A model generated the notes under the pieces. It was not told the DNA's origin, did no database searches, and was given only the letters and a program-made list of their open reading frames with translations. From Triops longicaudatus (lineage: Eukaryota; Arthropoda; Branchiopoda; Notostraca; Triopsidae), in assembly GCA_022885665.1 (NCBI GenBank), contig JAGQDJ010000017.1, positions 457,550 through 521,549 on the forward strand: a DNA stretch of 64,000 nt. The letters run 5' to 3'. Position 1 is the first letter of the stretch. Every line of letters begins with the position of its first letter. This document shows positions 22,671 through 36,275 of this stretch, piece after piece. Made by a program: the position numbers and the translations under genes.

Positions 22671-25600
22671 ATGTCCGTTATAGGGAACACCCTTAGTACG
22701 CTTTTACTTTGTTGTAGCAACCTGTAATTGGGTGTTGGCCGTATAGTCTTCTCATTTAGTTTTATGTTGAAATTTCTGGTCGATTAGCTTAGCCCTGAGT
22801 AACCATAGCAGTCCGCTTTTGTTGCAATAAAAACACGGAGTAAATATTATTAGCGTAATACAAGTTGGGTCGTTGTCACGTGTCGTTGCGCTTTTTTTAC
22901 AAGGCCCGATGGGTTTTGCCACAAAAGCCGGGTTCATCAATCATGTATTTGGGTAGTGGTTGACCATGTCGCACTCCAACGCCCGTATTTTTTCGACTTC
23001 CGTCCGTGAGTTTAGCCGTCTAACGATATGTATATTGATCTATTTCTGTCTCAGTGCGAAAGTAGCCGTGCCTTTCTTAGCCCCATAGTTGTTATACGGC
23101 AAAGTTGTGTGATTTATGTAATTTCTTTCGTCGACGCTTCCCGCGCTATTCAGGGTCAGTTTGGTGAGGGTGTTGATGATGTTTCGACTGACTGACTTTC
23201 ACAATTCTCTTGCATTGAGCACATTCTGATGGATGGTCAGTCAACAATAGATATTCTTTCAGTTGTATTTGTATACGATTTACCCTGAAGATTGCTTTTT
23301 ACTGTGAGATTTACGTAAGCATTTTAATTCAACCACGTAACTCTGCGTACTAAGGGTCATCGATCAAAGAGGGTGACAGTCGGCAGATACCCGATCGGTC
23401 CTATGACAATGCCAACAAGATGACAATATCGCTCCGCCTCCTCTGCCCTAGTTTCTCTTTTGTAAGAGAATACGTCATTTCTATCCCGAAAAAAGTGATC
23501 CATTTCCATGTTTTTCCAGGGAGGTACCCGCTAAACCTACGGCTACACAAAGCTGATTTTCTCCGTTTGTCGGTACACAGGGGAGCTTTCAAGGGAGCCA
23601 CGTGGCAGCCGTTTCCCGCCCATTCTTCTCACGTGACTGGGCGGTGTCCCTAGCTCCGGGACTGTGTTCTCGTTAGCAACCCGCCCACCACGTGTGCTAC
23701 CACGGTTTCATGAAGGCTAATCACAGGGCTCCCACAACTGCAATCCGTTTGGCCTAGTCCATCATGCGAAAACGATTCAACAGTTGATGCATTTGCGTCC
23801 AATGCCGAAAAGATTGTAGATGGAGACGCAGACGTTAGGGGCGGGAAAAGTTCCCACACCTTTTAAAAATCTCTTACTCCCACATCCACCAGTACCAGCC
23901 AAAGGCTATAATCAGATGCACGTGGCTATTTACTTGCTCGTAACAATGCTCTTAATCAAAACCTTTGTGTAAAAAAAGGAAAAAAAAACTTCTTAGAGAC
24001 ATCTAGCGCAAAAAGCTGTCTGTGACTTAAAGGGTGCAGGTTACCATTTGAAGTTCTTTACCCAGGCGGGAAATCCTTGGGGGTGAATATGGAATTAGTA
24101 TCTGTTTTCGTGCCCCCTTAGGGGATAAAAACGGAAGGTTTTTGGGGAAATTGTTGAGTAGAATTTTTCACGCCTTGACAAATTTGAGAGGGTGCCAAGG
24201 GGTGGAAAATCTAAGTTTTTTCTTTCTTTCCTGGGAACTCGTACTAAAACGCAAGTGATACAAAGGCGCGCAATTGACAGGTCGTTTGCATACGTGGATT
24301 GGGTGCAAGACAGAGACAAAGTTCAGGCAGAGGAAAACCAACCGAGTGGACACTAATCCCATCACTCTTTTCTCCTTCTTAGTTCTCCCCTTTTTCGCTC
24401 TTTTTTGGGGAAAAAGCCTCTAGTCGGATTGTTTGGGCTTGACATGGTGACAGAGTGCACTATATCGTAATGCGTTCAATAGACTTTATAGACAAGGTTT
24501 GGACGTAGGTCTTAAGATACGTGGACAAGGGTCATCTGGGGCAGTTGCAACTAGCCTGATTCAACCATTAAAGGATGAAGGAGGGACGCTCTTCGTTTAA
24601 GCCGCTCAGCTGAGTTGCGTCACTTGGAAAGTCCGATAGAGAGGCTTTCGTAATGAAGACATTTGTTTTCCCGAAGTCTCGAGATCCAGATCACATACTA
24701 TTCCCTTTAAGCTGCTACTTTTCAAAGGAAATCAAGGGGACAGAAAGAAGGAATCTTTTGCTAATGTAGCCCAGAGTAAGAAATCAAGCCTCGTTAATCA
24801 TGGGACGCAGAATTACTTGTGTCGCTCGCGTGATGACAGGGGCGGTCCAAGAAAAATCGCGTTCTGTTCTAGAGACAATGGGTTTATTATTGCGTGCAGC
24901 TGGTAGCGACGCTCCCGCGCGGGAGCTTGCCCTTTTTTTCGGTGTTGTGGTAGTGTATTAATGGCTCCCGTTTGCACTGTGACAACCCGCTTTATCAAAG
25001 ACATTAGCTTCATTGAGCGAGAGCAACACCATCATTCACTGAGCACCACATATCGTGCCTTTTTAAGTTAATATCCAATTTTTAATTTTTTCTTCCTTAC
25101 GTAACAATGCATTGAGTTTGAGGAAAAACGTGGGAGAGAAAAGGAAGCAATTGTTACCACGAGTACAAAGCATTTCAATTATAAACTCAGTTGTGTTGAA
25201 ACTGTTAATTCATTTCAAGGTGGTCATTGAAAAATAGCTATTGATAAGACTTAACGAGATAAGCATTTGTCAAAGTGCGTCTTTTTATATCTTGTTATTT
25301 AGTTTTTACCGACTCGAAAGTGCTTATGATTAAAAAAAAACGTCCGTGTCAGGGAGTATGATTACAAAGCAGTTTTCTTATGCTCGAAAGTGATCAAAAG
25401 CGTTTTCCGTGTACTTTCAGTGCTTCGATTATTTTATTTTTCTGCTGTTTCTTTGGCACACATACCTAGAATGATAGCAGTACAAAGGAACAACTGGGAA
25501 AAAGCGTTTCTTTTTCTTTTTTTGAGCAATGAAGTCTTCTTGATAGCCGAAGTTACGGTCCATAAAAGTTAAGGAGCTGAATATTAGGGTTGACGAGTGA

Positions 25601-28600
25601 AGGGTGAGCTGGCTAGCTATTTTTATAGTCGCGAGGGGGCGAGAAAGGCTACGAAAGAATGAATTTTTATGGCGCGAAGCGTGTTGTATTAAACAAATAA
25701 AAAAAGGAAGTCAGGTGATAATTTAACATGGTAGGCAACGCCGTAGGAATTTTTCAATTCGGATCCAATGCAATTTTAAGCGCTCGTTGGCCACGGCTCT
25801 GCACTGCATTTGCCTTGATTTGCCGTTCATTGTCTATTCTTCAGTGTCTGTTTGCTCGTGTTCAGATATGCTGAACAAGCGTATTCGTTTTATTCTTTTT
25901 TCGGGGGAGTCACATCTTGGATCCCTCACCAACCCCTCTCCGTGGGAGAAGAATGACTCCAGTCTAGCGTGTATATATACATACACACACATCGCAACAA
26001 TCTGCTTTTTTCGGCTCCCTTTTTCTAACTTTTGACCAAAAAAGTCAGATGAGCTGTCAAGCGCTCCTACGGATTAATCTGTAACGGACCGACGTCCGCC
26101 TCGACTCCGTCAACTTGTCAACGTCTCCTTACAAATCCCCTCACCCGCTTAAATTCTTCCCCAATCTTGTTAAAAAGGCTTGGATAGAACGAGCAGAAAG
26201 TCTGAAGTCGGTTGCAATGTCCATTAGCAGTCCGAAGTCATTACAATTATCTCGCGCGCAAGACCCAAACATTTACAATCGAATACCCTTATGTGTGAGT
26301 CATATGATATAATCGGGTGTTCTGCGTGCCACCCCCAGAAACAAAGATGAATGACTCGAGGACTGGTGGGGATCCGAGTGGGTGGAGAATGCAAACTGAG
26401 ACACTTTTTGTATGCTAAAGTTAAACTTGACGCCGTAGCGTCGTTAAATGGCATAGCGCGACAATTGTGTTGTCTGTTACAAATCGAATTTTTCGGGGGA
26501 AAAAAGGAAAAAAAGGTAACTTTTTTCAGAGGAACAGCTCGAAAAGCAGCCAAACGTGGAATCTGAGCTGATTTTAATGGCAGTTCCCCCATAGGTCCCC
26601 ACGTAGGCAATTGTAACCAGAAAGGAGCTAGGGGAAAAGACGTTTGTATCGGAGGGAGTTCACTGGCTTTTTTTGGGATGAGACAATGGAAAGGCATTAT
26701 GCAAACATTGTTAGCCGTTACGTGCATTCTACCGGGGGTGTATTTTTATTTTTATTAAGTAAAAATGCTCAAACGGCTTCAGGTTTCCTGTTTCCTTCAT
26801 GCACTGGTTTCCGTTTTCACGGACCGCTGCAGATGATTTGTGCGAATCATTCTAATTGTCAGTCTTTGGTTTTGGTTTTAAAACTTCATGTAACTCAGAT
26901 GATACATTTCCATATTGCAGTAAAGGGTTAAATCATAGCACAGTTATTTATTTTGCGCTGTTATTCGCGTTATTTAATATCGTATTGTATTTCAGTCTTT
27001 AGTCCATGATATTCTGAGTTGTAATTTTTGCGTTTTTTTTGTCCGAAAGTAAAGCTCATTTGGTAACGTTTGGCCTGTGACTGACACTCTCAGGCTATAG
27101 CTTACAATCATAAATTGAAAGTGCTTACACACTTATCTGTGATCGTGAATAGGTGCAAATTACGAAAAACCTATTGTCAATTGAGTAGATGGCATCTTAG
27201 AAATCCATTTCTGTCGATTAAATCGAAGGTTTTTTTTGTCGCACTATTCAAGTAGAGAGTATTTCAGTTATGCAAAGGAGCTTAAAGTCCTTTGGTGTTT
27301 TTGTGTTTTTTATTCATGCATGTAATACCCGTCTATTAATCATAGTAATTCCTTATTGTTGTTGACAAACATTTTTGTCTAATTGGTACCTTTTTTATGC
27401 TAAGCTCAATTATTCCCTTAAGGCCTGGTACATGTGTCAGTGCACGGTTGAAACGCCAAGAGCTACGAATTTCACGCTAGAGAGAGAATATCGATCATCA
27501 CCTGTCGTTGGCGGTGAGTGCTCAGGGTTGTCTTATTGGGGTGAATAATAGAGCGCAATGACTTCAACCCTTCTTGTTTGGGGTTAGCGTGTTGGGCGAA
27601 AGGGTTGACTGACCACCTGCTGTTGACTTCAGCCACGGATCAGTCACGGAACACGTGGCTTGAGGTCGTTTACATGATGCTATATGATCGTGAAAAATGT
27701 TTCCTACATGTGCATTACTGTTACATGTAGATAAACGTAAAAAAGCTCTTAACCAATAAAAAGTCAAGTATATCAGCTAAGTGTATCAATTGAGTAAAAT
27801 TCGTTTTCATTTTATTTTGCTATGATTTTTTTTTCCTGGGAAAAGGCTAGTCCGTTTAAATAATTGAGTTTGAGACCATAAATTGTCAATCAGCTTTTGT
27901 TGAGTTGAAATAAAGTTTCCACCCTATTTCAACAGCTGGCCACGCGACTTATAAAGTTCAAGGGGTTCGAAAGTTTGCTCTCTGGCTTGCTCCTGTTTAA
28001 CATCAAACATGCTAACAATGAAGTGACCACACGTGCTCCGCTTGACCATATAGCTGACCCTTTTGGGGTCGATCGACAAACGCGTCAAATGGAGCGATGG
28101 TCAGTAAAGGGTTATTAAAGGGTTCTATTGGTTTTCCGCCAAGTGGGGTTGAGTGATGACCAGATAGAATAATGAATGATGTAGCAACCGTAGGCTAGTC
28201 AATTGGCCATGGAGCAAAAGCAGAAGGATTGTTATTATCATTTGCATGGTTATGCTCTTTACCCCTTTCAGCTCGTCTTTATGGTGACAATTAATGTAAA
28301 TTAAGAGCGGCGCCAGTCTGGTGCTTCACCTTTGCGCAGATTATTGCCATTATCATAAGGTACAAACGCAAAGAAAAGTACTTTCCGAGTGACAAAGCCG
28401 AATGACTTCTTCAAACAAGTATAATGAATAGATGTATGAGAGCTTAATATGTCACGCATATGAAGAGAATAATAAAGCAAGGTGCAGATGACTGCGGGGA
28501 TGAGACTCCTCACTTGCCTCCGAGTTAAAAGTTTGGCCATCTGTCCGTGTGTACTCGAGCATGTGTGGGGATGGTGTCACGGTGTGTAAAAGCCCAGAAA

Positions 28601-30544
28601 ACTTCCCCCCCTTGTCATGCATACATGGAGTATTCAGAGTATGACCATGCAAACCCCTTACGGGGATCTGATGTTTCCAAAAGGGCTTGTCACGCCCTCT
28701 TTTCTGTTCACTTGTGTGTCGATTAAAGCGCATTAATTGTGAGAGTTTACACACGTGGGTATCATACATTTTCGACTTGGTGGGGTCTGATCCATCAATT
28801 AAAACCTGAAATAGAGCGATGCAATACATACGTTGTTACCTTTTTATATTCAGAGCGCATTGTCCTATTGAGACAATGTCACTACATTAGATGACTAATT
28901 GACTACAGAAAGGTTACTCTTTTTTTCGGACCACCCATTTCGTTTCAACGGAAATAATTTACTAATAGCTGTCGGTATTGTTTTAGACTTTAAGCAATTT
29001 TTTGCAATTTGTCAGTATTTTCCCATGTACTGCCACAGTGATGTAGAAATTTACGTGTAACTTTTCATGTTTTACTGTCAGAGGTATACTTTTAGCAGAG
29101 AAAATTCCTCAATCTGAAAGATTTTGCCCAAACGGAAATGACAGAACCTGTGCAGTAATCTCCAGGGAGTTCTTCGGGATAACATAAGGGTCGGAGAAGG
29201 AAAGACGTATTTACAGGAGAGGGAGCAGCGAGATTAATGAACGGGAAGCAGAAGATCAAACAGGTTTGCTTGCAGTGTCATCCTTCATGCATAAAACTAC
29301 GTTTATATCACTTATCCATGTGATGCTCACTATAGAGCCTAGTGTTCTCGATACATGTATTTAATTTGGGGGAAGGGGCAAGTTTGCTGCTAGAGAAAAA
29401 AAAAGAAGGCAGGGAATTGCTGTGTACAAAGGCTTAAACCAAGCATGGCAAAAACTACTCAGTCATCTCGTTTTACTGCATAGTCTGTGTACACAATTTT
29501 CGAGTTACGCGAAGTTTGAGAATATGCAAAAATTATGGGAAAATAATATTCGTGGCAATAATTTTCACTCTGAACGAGTAAACTTCGCTCCGAACTTAAG
29601 AAAAAGCGCGAACTTGTTTAAAAGGTACCGTTCAAATTCCGCAGTCGTAGAGTAAGATGGGAGAGTAAGATGACCTGTCCTCAAGGCTTGACGAATTCTG
29701 AAATTTAAAATTGGCGAAGTAATTTGATGAAATCCAATGATTTACTAGCAGCATTATACGAGTATGCTTCTTACGTTATTTCTTGTGAAAAAAAAAACAG
29801 TGGCACCTCCAATCTCTTTGTACTGAATTCTAGACTTTCCATACCGGTCACTTTGGTTGAAAAATAATACAAGATATGTAATAAGCGTATGCATGAATTT
29901 ATCTCCTACCATTTTAAATTGCCGTTGAGAAATGTTTCGTGTCGAGAAGCGGGTTTCCGTGCGGAAAATGTGCGGAATAAATGTCGTAAGGTTGGTATTC
30001 AATATATTCGTTTATACAAATTTACCTCCTGAATAGGAAATAGCTCCAACTCTTCCATTGTTGGTTTCCAATCGGATTAATTAGAGTGGGGTACATTACT
30101 TCCCGACTTTAAATCTTCGACGAAGATTCCCGACTGCACTCGGTTCGCCTGGTGCCGTTTAGCTAGGCTTATTTGGTTCACATCCTTGTTATGCTGCTTC
30201 AAAACTAACCGCGCACACGAAAAAATGTGAAAGCAAAGTTTTAGTGCTGTGATAATTATTCTGCATCGAGACATCGTGGACACATCCTTAGTGTGTCTGT
30301 AGCCAAAACGACGCGAATTAATGACGTTACAAATAGCTTGAAGCTCACGATAGTTGCGAGATAGACGCTCAAACGGAATAAGGTAAGTTAGCACAAAGAA
30401 ATAAAAAAAAAGCTTCTAATTTGGCGTAAATAAGACTCCTTAGCGTTGCAATATTAATACGATAAATAAATTACTTACAGAAGTTTAAATCTCACCTTAT
30501 GAGATAAGTTATTATAACATTTTTTTTTTTTTGGTTATGTAAGG
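22671..30544. other. Long gene-poor region
   Basis: Almost 7.9 kb without a gene I can support. Frames such as 26224-26727 (-), 28452-28829 (-) and 30077-30394 (-) show no domain, no conserved exon structure and mixed composition. There is an E-box/E2F-rich patch at 23.6-23.9 kb and a Sox/octamer-like pair at about 28229-28247 (ATTGTTAT .. ATTTGCAT). The size and motif content would suit distal regulatory DNA, but this is inference. Confidence 0.5.
23599..23924. promoter_or_regulatory. CACGTG E-box cluster with E2F-like sites
   Basis: Palindromic CACGTG occurs at 23599, 23630, 23689 and 23919. TTTCCCGCC (23612-23620) and GGGGCGGGAAAA (about 23838) are E2F-like. This GC-richer patch lies about 0.9 kb upstream of the DEG/ENaC copy 2 start and could be its promoter or that of an unseen transcript. 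Confidence 0.35.
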
Positions 30545-31915
30545 ATGGACCGCGTTGTGGCTTTAATTGACATGGATTGCTTTTACGTTCAAGTGGAAGA
30601 ACGGGACAACCCACAAAATAAAGGCATACCTGCTGTTGTTTGTCAGTATAAAACATTTCGAGGAGGAGGGTAATTTTCTATTCTTATTATTATGGAACCA
30701 AATCTAACGATTTTTTTTATATCTTAGCATCATTGCAGTGAACTATGAAGCCCGAGCGAAAGGTGTAACTCGAAACATGAGAGGAGATGATGCCAAGGAA
30801 AAGTGCCCAAATATTATTATGTATCGTGTTCCAGAGCAACGCGGTAAAGCGAATCTTACCAGGTAAAATTTTTTTAATGATCTTAACACTCAAAGTTACT
30901 TTGAAATTGTTTAGGTATCGGAACGCCGGAAAAGAAGTAATAGATGTTTTGTGCCAATTTGGAGCTTGTGTCGAAAGAGCTAGTATCGATGAAGCCTATA
31001 TTGACCTAACGGACGTAGTTAAGGACAAGCTGAAAGAATTTAAGGATTCCCCGTCCCTCTCAGCTGACGATCTTCCTTCGACTTTCGTCATCGGCTTGGA
31101 CTTAACTGAAGACAGGGAGCAGGGTAATTTTTCATTTTATAACGCAAGTGAAATAGAGACTCATAGTATGCGTAGGATTGCAAGACTGGTTAGAGAATCT
31201 TAATGAGATGAACGAAAATGATTTACGGCTCACTCTGGGTGCCGTAATTGTAGAGAAAATGAGAGCTGCTGTAAAGTCACAGACCCAGTTTTGTTGCTCT
31301 GCAGGAATAGCACATAATAAGGTATAAAAATTAAGAAATCCCGTAAATGCATTTTTAGTAACAATAAACGTTTAACGACCGGACGTTGTTGCAGATGCTG
31401 GCCAAGCTTGCGTGTGGCGTTAACAAGCCTAATAAGCAAACAGTCATGCCGATGACGGCAGTTGATGACTTTTTCAAGACGATGCCGTTAAAGAAGGTGC
31501 GAAACTTGGGTGGAAAATTAGGCCTTTCCTTGAAATTAGAGTTAGGATGTGAGACTATGGGAGACTTGGCCGCTATTCCCTTGAAAACCCTTCAACAACA
31601 TTTCAGCGAAAAAACGGCGTAATTGCTATGTTTTATTAATTTTATCCTTATATTAAAAATAAATTTATAAACGTGTACTTACCCCTTATTTTTACATTTG
31701 TATCTTCGTACAGTTCGTGGCTATATGACTACGCGAGAGGATTCGATTACGAGCCCGTTAGCTCCAGGCGCTTACCCAAGTCTATTGCCTGCAACAAAAA
31801 TTTCCCGGGCAGGGAAGCGCTAGACACTCGCGAGAAAGTATCATATTGGTTGGGCCAACTGGCTGAAGAAGTTGCTGAGAGACTGGCAGCGGACAAAGAA
31901 GCCGTAATCCGTTTC

Positions 31916-31950
<35 letters not shown>

Positions 31951-33145
31951 ATCTGTTTTCCTTTGTCTTGTAACTGCAGAGTTCAGTTTTAAATTAGTTC
32001 AGTAAAAATTCTCTTAAGGGTACACTGTCAACAGATTCTAACAAGTTATGGCTTTTTTGTAATATAGAATAACAGAACAGCCCATTCTTTGACCCTGACG
32101 GTCCAGCAAGAATCTGAGAAGAGACCTTCTTCCTTTTCACGTGCCGTTCCTTTGACAAGCTACGATGCCTCTCGGATCACTAGTGATACTCTTGCAGTTT
32201 TAATTCGAGAATGTGACATTTCTGCCACGCAAAACCAATGGTAATTAAATAGTCATAAGTAAAAGCGCTTAAAATAACATTGAGCACCAGAAAATGGACG
32301 CATAAAATATGATTCGGAGGTCAGAAAGCACTTACTTCTTTTCCGGAATTTCGTCTCTGTTTCAATAAAGGAACCCACCGATTACGTGCATGGGTCTAGC
32401 TGCTAGCAAATTTGAAAAAGATGTATCGCCCACGTTTGGAAAAATTGAACGTTTGTTTGCGCGACAGGCTGAACGGAATTTGAACAAATCTGGGGGATCT
32501 GCTTCTGCAGATATTAGTGAAAATTCCAGCAGTGAGTGGGAGGATGAGCCTTTTACAGAAGTGGAACCGAAATCGGAAGAAAACCCCAAACCGAGCTCGC
32601 TATCTTTTTTCGCTCGGTGGAAATCAGCTGAAAAAACTAATCATACAACCCAAAACGCGCCCTCTACATCTGCGCAAGTGGCTTTCAGTAATGACGATCA
32701 CGAAGCGACCATTGACGTACACGAACTTTTTCCTAACTTGGACGAAATCGATGAAGGGACACTACGACTGTTGCCGCCGTCGATCCAGAAAGCTGTCAAT
32801 CAAGAATTGGTAGTTCATAAGGCACGTCAAGCAGGCAAAGAAGTGTTACGCAAAGTAGGGATCGCCAAATTTGCTACTCAAAGCCCCGATGAAGTTAACG
32901 CGACAAATTTAGACAATTCGGAAGATCAGGATTCAGTGATTTGCGAGCAATGTGGAAAACGTATTCCTGTGTGGGATTTGCCCGAACATTCCGACTACCA
33001 CGTAGCTTTGGAAGTGCAAAAGAATTTTCATGCAGAAAGCACAACTACTTTGAAAAGGAAAAAAGACTCAAACACTCAGTCTAAAAGCACTGTCGAAAAG
33101 AAAGTACGAACAATTGATTCTTTCTTTATTCCGAAGGATAGGTAA
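30545..33145 (+). CDS. POLH: DNA polymerase eta (translesion Y-family polymerase)
   Basis: Eight exons: 30545-30669, 30728-30862, 30915-31123, 31176-31321, 31395-31618, 31714-31903, 32068-32240, 32371-33145; 658 residues. Catalytic metal ligands are in LIDMDCFY (residues 9 and 11) and ERASIDEAYIDL (Asp112, Glu113). The palm/finger signatures CQYKTFRGGGIIAVNYEA and GVTRNMRG are those of pol eta. The little-finger domain follows (SKNFPG-like CNKNFPGREAL; QWNPPIT). The C-terminal exon has a disordered linker, then a UBZ3-type ubiquitin-binding zinc finger (CEQCGKRIPVWDLPEHSDYH) and a PCNA-interacting terminus TIDSFFIPK. The enzyme copies past UV dimers at stalled nuclear forks. The ATG directly follows a splice-acceptor-like TAAG, so a 5'UTR intron is possible. 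A pure T tract sits just after the donor at 31904. Confidence 0.97.
31919..31946. repeat. Poly-T tract in a POLH intron
   Basis: About 28 consecutive T within the intron 31904-32067. Possibly a minus-strand poly(A) tail relic or simple slippage; no flanking retroelement is recognisable. Confidence 0.8.
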
Positions 33146-33218
33146 CATTATAAAAAATGAAATTTGTATATACAACAGGTATAAAGAAGCTTAACTTATT
33201 CGTCACGTCCAGCGATTG

Positions 33219-33224
33219 AATAAA
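33219..33224 (+). terminator. POLH polyadenylation signal
   Basis: AATAAA 74 bases past the POLH stop codon. It lies beneath the 3'UTR of the convergent protease gene. Confidence 0.5.
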
Positions 33225-33239
33225 GTCAGTAACAATGCC

Positions 33240-35142
33240 TTAATAAATTTGCGCCTGAATCCAGTTGATGTAGTCGGACACTTTGGTGTACAGTCCTGGT
33301 AAACTAGGTCTGGCACAACCAAAACCGGCCGAAACAATACCCACAATTGAAGTCTGGCCTTGGCTTTCGCTCATCAAAGGACCGCCGCTATCGGCCTGAG
33401 AAAAAAAGGAAATAAAAAATTATAGACACATTCCTTCGGAGTAATGGTGGGAAAAGAGAAAGCATTGGTTGTGGATAAGAAAGCTAATTACGAACCCGAC
33501 AGGCATCCTTTCCCCCATCGCGTAGTCCTGCGCAAATATGACTTGAATGCAACTGAAAATTTTTTTTCATTCCTCGAGCAATCCATTGCTGGCATTCGTC
33601 CCGATTAACCAAAGGCAGTTCCACTTTATGCAAGACATCAGTTCGGCGACCGCCTGGAGAACGGAGAAAAGCACAATACATTAATGATTTCGTTCATGAA
33701 AAATTTCACGCTTCGATGCTACACTAATGTTTCATGAATAAGTCATCCTAGTTTGCACCAAACTGTATATATAAAAAAGGTAATGTAATGTTAGGTAAGG
33801 TAAGGTAAAAATCTTGCGATATTTTAGTACTCGCTTTCACGCTAGATGATTTTAGTCACAATTAACTTGGTGTTTTCGAAAATGTACACCTTTTCCTATC
33901 CTGAGGCTACTGTACCTCCACTTTCTCTTAATTGACGATTACGTAGAGAAAATGTTATGAAGAAGTTTACAAAAATCATTAGACACTTTTAAAACTTTTT
34001 TTCGCAGAAAATTTACCACAACCTCAAAGGTATTGCTTAAATTTTTTGCAAAGTTATCGATTAAAGCTCATGTAAATAACAAAGTTTCACAACAAAACCA
34101 CGATAGCCTTTCTGCAAGCAGCGTTATTTTAAGCACTACGACGTAACGGTTTTTAAATATATCCTTTTAATCCCTTGAATTCTTTTTATACCTCCAGGAG
34201 TTGTGAACCCTTAATTTGTGCCGAAAACGTAGAAAAAAAATTTAACAAGAGTTGGGTGATACTGTTAAAAAAATCACTGTAGCGCAAGACCTAAAGCTTA
34301 GTTAGCGATATGTCTGGAATCTTAACATTTCTCACGTAATTCAAGCATGTCAGTGAGAAAAGTGGATACGTTTTAGAATAGTTCCATGGGAATTATTGTC
34401 GCGAAAGACATTTTGTTACGAAATTCTAGAATTGAAGGCCCATTTAAAGCGGCCAAAACTGAAGTGAAATATTGACCTGTGTTTCTTGACAAACTTACTT
34501 TCAGTGAGCCAACCCCAGCCTGCTACTGTCAGACGACTGACTTCGGATGCGGTCGCACTGGGTAAACAGATGGGTTGAACGTTAGAAGACCACTCAACAG
34601 GTTCGGAGAGTTCGACAAGGCCAATGTCATGGTGAAACACACTGTCCACATAGTTCGGATGTATAATTACGCTTTTAACACTGTATTCCTTTGCTCCCTT
34701 TTTGGCAACGCTTGTTTCACCGACGACAACTTTGAGAACGTTGGTACGCAACCTGTAGAAATATTCATTAATATATAGCGTATTTAACATTTGATTTTCA
34801 TTTTACTTGTAAACGCAGTGCCCCGCCGTTAGCACCCATCGCTTGCTAATTAGCACTCCTCCGCAGTTATGTTGTCCTCGATACTTGAAGGCGACTATCC
34901 ACGGAAACTCTGAAATTTCTATCTTCTCTCCACCGACAATTCGTTCATTTCGGGAAATATCACTTCGGACACCACAAAAGTAACCGCTAACTGGTAAGTA
35001 AACGCAAACGTTTAATAAGTAGGTCTCGTAGCAACTTAATGTCTCGTTTTCTTTAATCTTTTGTTTTACCGTCGATTTCAGCCTTTGTAGCGGCGTGGAA
35101 TAGAGAAAGCAGAAGTACAGCGAGCACTCGTTTAACCCACAT
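33240..35142 (-). CDS. Secreted trypsin-like serine protease (S1 family)
   Basis: Five exons: 35142-35070, 34990-34807, 34752-34499, 33653-33496, 33395-33240; 274 residues. A signal peptide is evident ([20 protein letters not shown]). Activation site RIVGG, catalytic His in TAGHC, Asp in HHDIGLVEL, Ser in DSGGP. Asp at the primary-specificity position (189) predicts trypsin-like cleavage after Arg/Lys. Cys pairs of chymotrypsin-fold enzymes are present. Unusually, the junction of the last two exons reads CRADSGGP, with Ala instead of the near-invariant Gly at position 193; the donor used there (GTTCGT) is weak but phase and frame allow no better join. There is no clip or other accessory domain, so the role (digestive or immune) is open. 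It is convergent with POLH, 94 bp apart. Confidence 0.92.
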
Positions 35143-36275
35143 CTCTGAAGCGAACCTGATGAACAACTATTGGACTAGAAGTACGTACAATGTGGAAGAA
35201 CTAGCTGCGACTGCCAAGCTCGTGCTCCAGTTAACGGCGGTGTTATTGTTTGACTCAACTTTTGTCCCGCTTTTGTGCGTTTAAATCATTGGCACTGTAT
35301 TGGACGGTCACTTTCCAACGACTAAACGGACTACACAAGATTGCGTGACCTTTTTATACTGCCTGACTCTGAAATATCACTCTCGTGAGTCTACTGGCTT
35401 ATAGACTGGCACGTTTCTCACAAACATCTTGGTCTTCATCCTCTTTTTATGCAAATTCGAAGCGGTTACGCGCTTCCCAGCTAAAGGCAATAAGCGTCTT
35501 ATCGGATCGACATATCCAATGAAAGCGTTTTGGGGAAGAAAGATGGAAACCCAAGGATTTCTTTCCATTTTCTCCAGTTTCTCCTCCAACCTCTGGCGCA
35601 TCCTCCATCTGCCACCAGCCAGGAAATATGTCTACTTTCTCCGACCGCTTTCGGCTTCTTGACTTTCACTTTTATCGCTGGACGAGACCAAGGGGAGAAA
35701 AGATATCAAGGAAAGCCTCCTATGGATATGTGGGTTATTTATTCAGACCTAATGACTGGCAAGACAGCTTTCCATTTTCTTTTGCCATTGCTTGGCCGCG
35801 ATTTATCTACAGAGGATAAGCAGAAAAAAGTTTTAAAAATACAGAAACTAGAGTATTTTTAGAATAAAGAATAACACTGCGCTGTTTGCACTTTCTTAGT
35901 AGTTAATAGGAGCGTCTGTATTAAATGCGATAAGATTTTTCATATACTTAATATTTGCGAAATTTGTATTATTGTATTACAGTTCCCGCCGTTTATTTAA
36001 ATAGTCATATTCCCTTAGCCGGGGAAAACCACGTGACATTTTTTGCGACAAGTTTCCTATTAGAATAAAACTATCAAAATTTAAGTAAAAGTGAGGAAAA
36101 TGAAGCAACCCAACAGAAAAGAGGGAGAATATGCTTTCAACGTTAAAGGATGATTACTCGTTCAACACAATCGGGCACATTATCCATAAATTTCGTATTT
36201 GAATTTGTGTCTGATAATGACTGCTACAGCCGCTAGAGGCAAAAATTCCAGCGCGGTTGAAAACAAAGTTTTGTG
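35143..36275. other. Intergenic, protease / NUP133 divergent interval
   Basis: 1.1 kb between divergent starts. Frames at 35377-35862 have no recognisable domain. No clear promoter motif was noted. Confidence 0.5.

Noticed and set aside
26224..26727. 167-codon minus-strand frame
   Set aside because: No domain, no conserved motif, overlapping frames of similar length on the other strand; looks like chance.
28452..28829. 125-codon minus-strand frame
   Set aside because: No recognisable family; composition like surrounding non-coding DNA.
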